Below, in pieces: positions 6,634 to 7,418 of a stretch of DNA of 7,418 nt (positions are counted from its first letter, which is position 1; each line of letters begins with the position of its first letter). The position numbers and the translations under genes are program-made. Where the stretch lies: NCBI GenBank assembly GCA_028699715.1, contig JAQVUC010000046.1, positions 1 to 7,418 of the forward strand. Reading direction: 5' to 3'. The notes beneath the pieces are model-generated. The model was given only the letters and a program-made list of their open reading frames with translations. It searched no databases and was not told the origin of the DNA. The stretch is from Anaerolineaceae bacterium (GTDB taxonomy: Bacteria > Chloroflexota > Anaerolineae > Anaerolineales > Anaerolineaceae).

Positions 6634-6639
6634 TAGGCC

Positions 6640-7418
6640 ATGATAAAAATCCTTCATTTTGCTGACGCCCACATCGACATGACCAATTTCGGACAACACG
6701 ACCCCGAAACCGGTCTCCCGGAACGCGTGATGGACTTTTTGCGTTCGCTTGACGCCATCATCCAGGCTGCCATCGCTGAAAAAGTGGACCTGGTCATTTT
6801 TGCCGGCGACACCTACAAAGACCGCTCTCCCGCGCCTACTTTTCAGCGCGAATGGGGTCGCAGGCTGATGCGGCTTTCGAAAGCCCACATCCCCACCATT
6901 CTTCTGGTTGGTAACCACGACATTTCCCCCTCCCAACGCAAGGCACATGCCCTGCAGGAGTTCGATACACTAGCCCCCGAGCACATGATTGTGATCAGCA
7001 GTCCGGTTTTGCTTACCCCCGACAAACTGGAAGGCCTGCCAGTTCAGGTCCTGGGTTTGCCTTGGATTACCCGGGCAGGCGTGATGCAAGCAATCACTGC
7101 CGGGCAGTCAGACGAAGACGATCCTCTCAAAGCCATTGAAACAGCCATTGGCGACTGGATCAGCGACGCACTCAGCAAAGCCGACCCGGAATTGCCGGTC
7201 ATTTTGACCGCGCACGCCTCTGTTTCCGGAGCCAAGTACGGCAACGAGCAGGATATCAAAATTGGGAGGGATGTGGTTTTGCCTCTCGGCCTGGTGCGCG
7301 ACCAACGTTTTGATTACGTCGCTCTCGGACACATCCACCGCTTTCAGGACCTCAACCCTGGCGCCCATCCTCCGGTTGTCTATCCGGGTTCAATTGAACG
7401 GGTCGATTTTGGCGAGGG
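6640..7418 (+). CDS. sbcD: Exonuclease SbcCD subunit D (Mre11-type nuclease), N-terminal part; 3' end beyond the window
   Basis: The frame is open for 259 codons from ATG 6640 to the window edge; the family is usually about 380-420 aa. The protein begins MIKILHFADAHIDMTNFG. The calcineurin-like metallophosphoesterase motifs occur in order: D-A-H (Asp9, His11), AGDTY (Asp57), GNHD (Asn92-His93-Asp94), TAHAS (His192) and GHIH (His231, His233). These are the ligands of the two-manganese site of Mre11/SbcD. In the family SbcD pairs with the ABC-type ATPase SbcC to cut DNA hairpins and process blocked DNA ends. sbcC would be expected downstream, but this lies outside the window. The start is fixed because the beta strand leading into DAH begins at residue 2. 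A generic phosphoesterase such as a DNA-repair exonuclease of the YhaO type is the main alternative name. GC content looks higher than in the lipoprotein genes. Confidence 0.9.
   Translation, partial: MIKILHFADAHIDMTNFGQHDPETGLPERVMDFLRSLDAIIQAAIAEKVDLVIFAGDTYKDRSPAPTFQREWGRRLMRLSKAHIPTILLVGNHDISPSQRKAHALQEFDTLAPEHMIVISSPVLLTPDKLEGLPVQVLGLPWITRAGVMQAITAGQSDEDDPLKAIETAIGDWISDALSKADPELPVILTAHASVSGAKYGNEQDIKIGRDVVLPLGLVRDQRFDYVALGHIHRFQDLNPGAHPPVVYPGSIERVDFGE

Overview
The window looks like a chromosomal segment of a moderate-GC bacterium. Proline/threonine-rich lipoproteins with lectin-like folds, a YchF-type ATPase with a GLPQSGKT P-loop, and -10 boxes sitting right next to start codons would fit Chloroflexota (Anaerolineae-like). 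That placement is an inference from sequence style, not from a search. Nothing suggests a phage, plasmid, transposon or CRISPR locus.

Layout. (1) Positions 1-950, + strand: the C-terminal part of MutS2 (end of the ATPase domain, coiled coil, KOW-like segment, Smr nuclease domain), cut by the window edge and followed by a 12-bp hairpin. (2) Positions 1186-1339, - strand: a compact tRNA-Leu(CAA) unit with its own promoter and a U-tract terminator. (3) Positions 1444-4420, - strand: two tandem paralogous lipoproteins (472 and 469 aa), each with a lipobox, a Pro/Thr-rich tether and two lectin-like beta-sandwich domains, closed by a strong symmetrical terminator. (4) Positions 4502-5690, + strand: a YchF-family ATPase with its own promoter and a bidirectional terminator. 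The SD sequence shows that its start lies 11 codons inside the longest open frame. (5) Positions 5709-6518, - strand: SurE nucleotidase, convergent with ychF. (6) Positions 6640-7418, + strand: the N-terminal part of an SbcD/Mre11-type nuclease, divergent from surE and running off the window. It has no stop codon inside the window.

The cytosolic genes are housekeeping functions: MutS2 (ribosome rescue or recombination control), YchF (translation-associated ATPase), SurE (nucleotide or stress phosphatase) and SbcD (DNA end processing). They are independent transcription units, not one pathway. The lipoprotein pair is the least explained part. All four of its beta domains keep two cysteines exactly 53 residues apart, and the two N-terminal domains resemble each other more than they resemble the C-terminal ones. 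This implies an old domain duplication followed by a later gene duplication. The second notable feature is the surE/sbcD divergent region, where both genes have a -10 hexamer exactly 6 nt before the ATG and no Shine-Dalgarno sequence, as expected for leaderless mRNAs. I found no convincing new defence or mobile system.
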